A DNA stretch of 5,451 nucleotides from Rhodospirillaceae bacterium UBA4468 (GTDB lineage Bacteria > Pseudomonadota > Alphaproteobacteria > Rhodospirillales > Casp-alpha2). A program made the position numbers and the translations under genes. Of the stretch, positions 5,419 to 5,451 are shown in pieces. The stretch lies in assembly GCA_002389385.1 (NCBI GenBank), contig DGOK01000048.1, forward strand, positions 1 through 5,451. Reading direction: 5' to 3'. A model generated the notes under the pieces. The model was not told the DNA's origin. It made no database searches and saw only the letters and a list, made by a program, of their open reading frames with translations. Every line of letters begins with the position of its first letter. The first letter of the stretch is position 1.

Positions 5419-5451
5419 TACTCAATGTAAAAGCATAACGCATACTATTTT

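Overview
The window is a moderate-GC, gene-dense bacterial segment with four complete genes and one gene cut by the left edge. The partial gene is an outer-membrane beta-barrel of the MipA/OmpV family, so the host is Gram-negative. The protein types and gene style fit a free-living proteobacterium, most likely an alphaproteobacterium, but no marker here fixes the taxon. I see no rRNA, tRNA, CRISPR array, insertion sequence or phage gene.

Layout: MipA/OmpV C-terminal part (+, to 596) converges on a TauE/SafE membrane permease (-, 632-1393). A 364-base intergenic region follows, holding a candidate promoter for each divergent gene and two palindromes. Next come an SDR-fold protein (+, 1758-2549), a 144-base gap with a long imperfect hairpin and a promoter with an operator-like inverted repeat, and a class III (CaiB/BaiF) CoA-transferase (+, 2694-3920). 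The CoA-transferase converges almost end to end with an NAD-type aldehyde dehydrogenase (-, 3929-5356), which has its own promoter near the right edge.

How they may work together: CoA-transferase, SDR and aldehyde dehydrogenase are the usual parts of a small carboxylic-acid or aldehyde catabolic locus, and a TauE/SafE permease could export an organic or sulfur-containing anion. The genes lie on alternating strands and probably form several transcription units, so one shared pathway is an inference. The CoA-transferase resembles the mesaconyl-CoA (2-methylfumaryl-CoA) isomerase branch, but the hydratase and lyase partners of that pathway are not in the window.

The most interesting points are biochemical. 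The SDR has a good Rossmann nucleotide site but has lost all four residues of the classical catalytic tetrad (Lys, Gly, Asn, Asn at the Asn, Ser, Tyr, Lys positions). The aldehyde dehydrogenase looks like succinate-semialdehyde dehydrogenase but lacks one of its substrate-carboxylate arginines and the redox-switch cysteine. Automatic names for both may therefore be misleading. Palindromes overlap the candidate promoters of the SDR and the CoA-transferase, suggesting local repressor control by a regulator outside the window.
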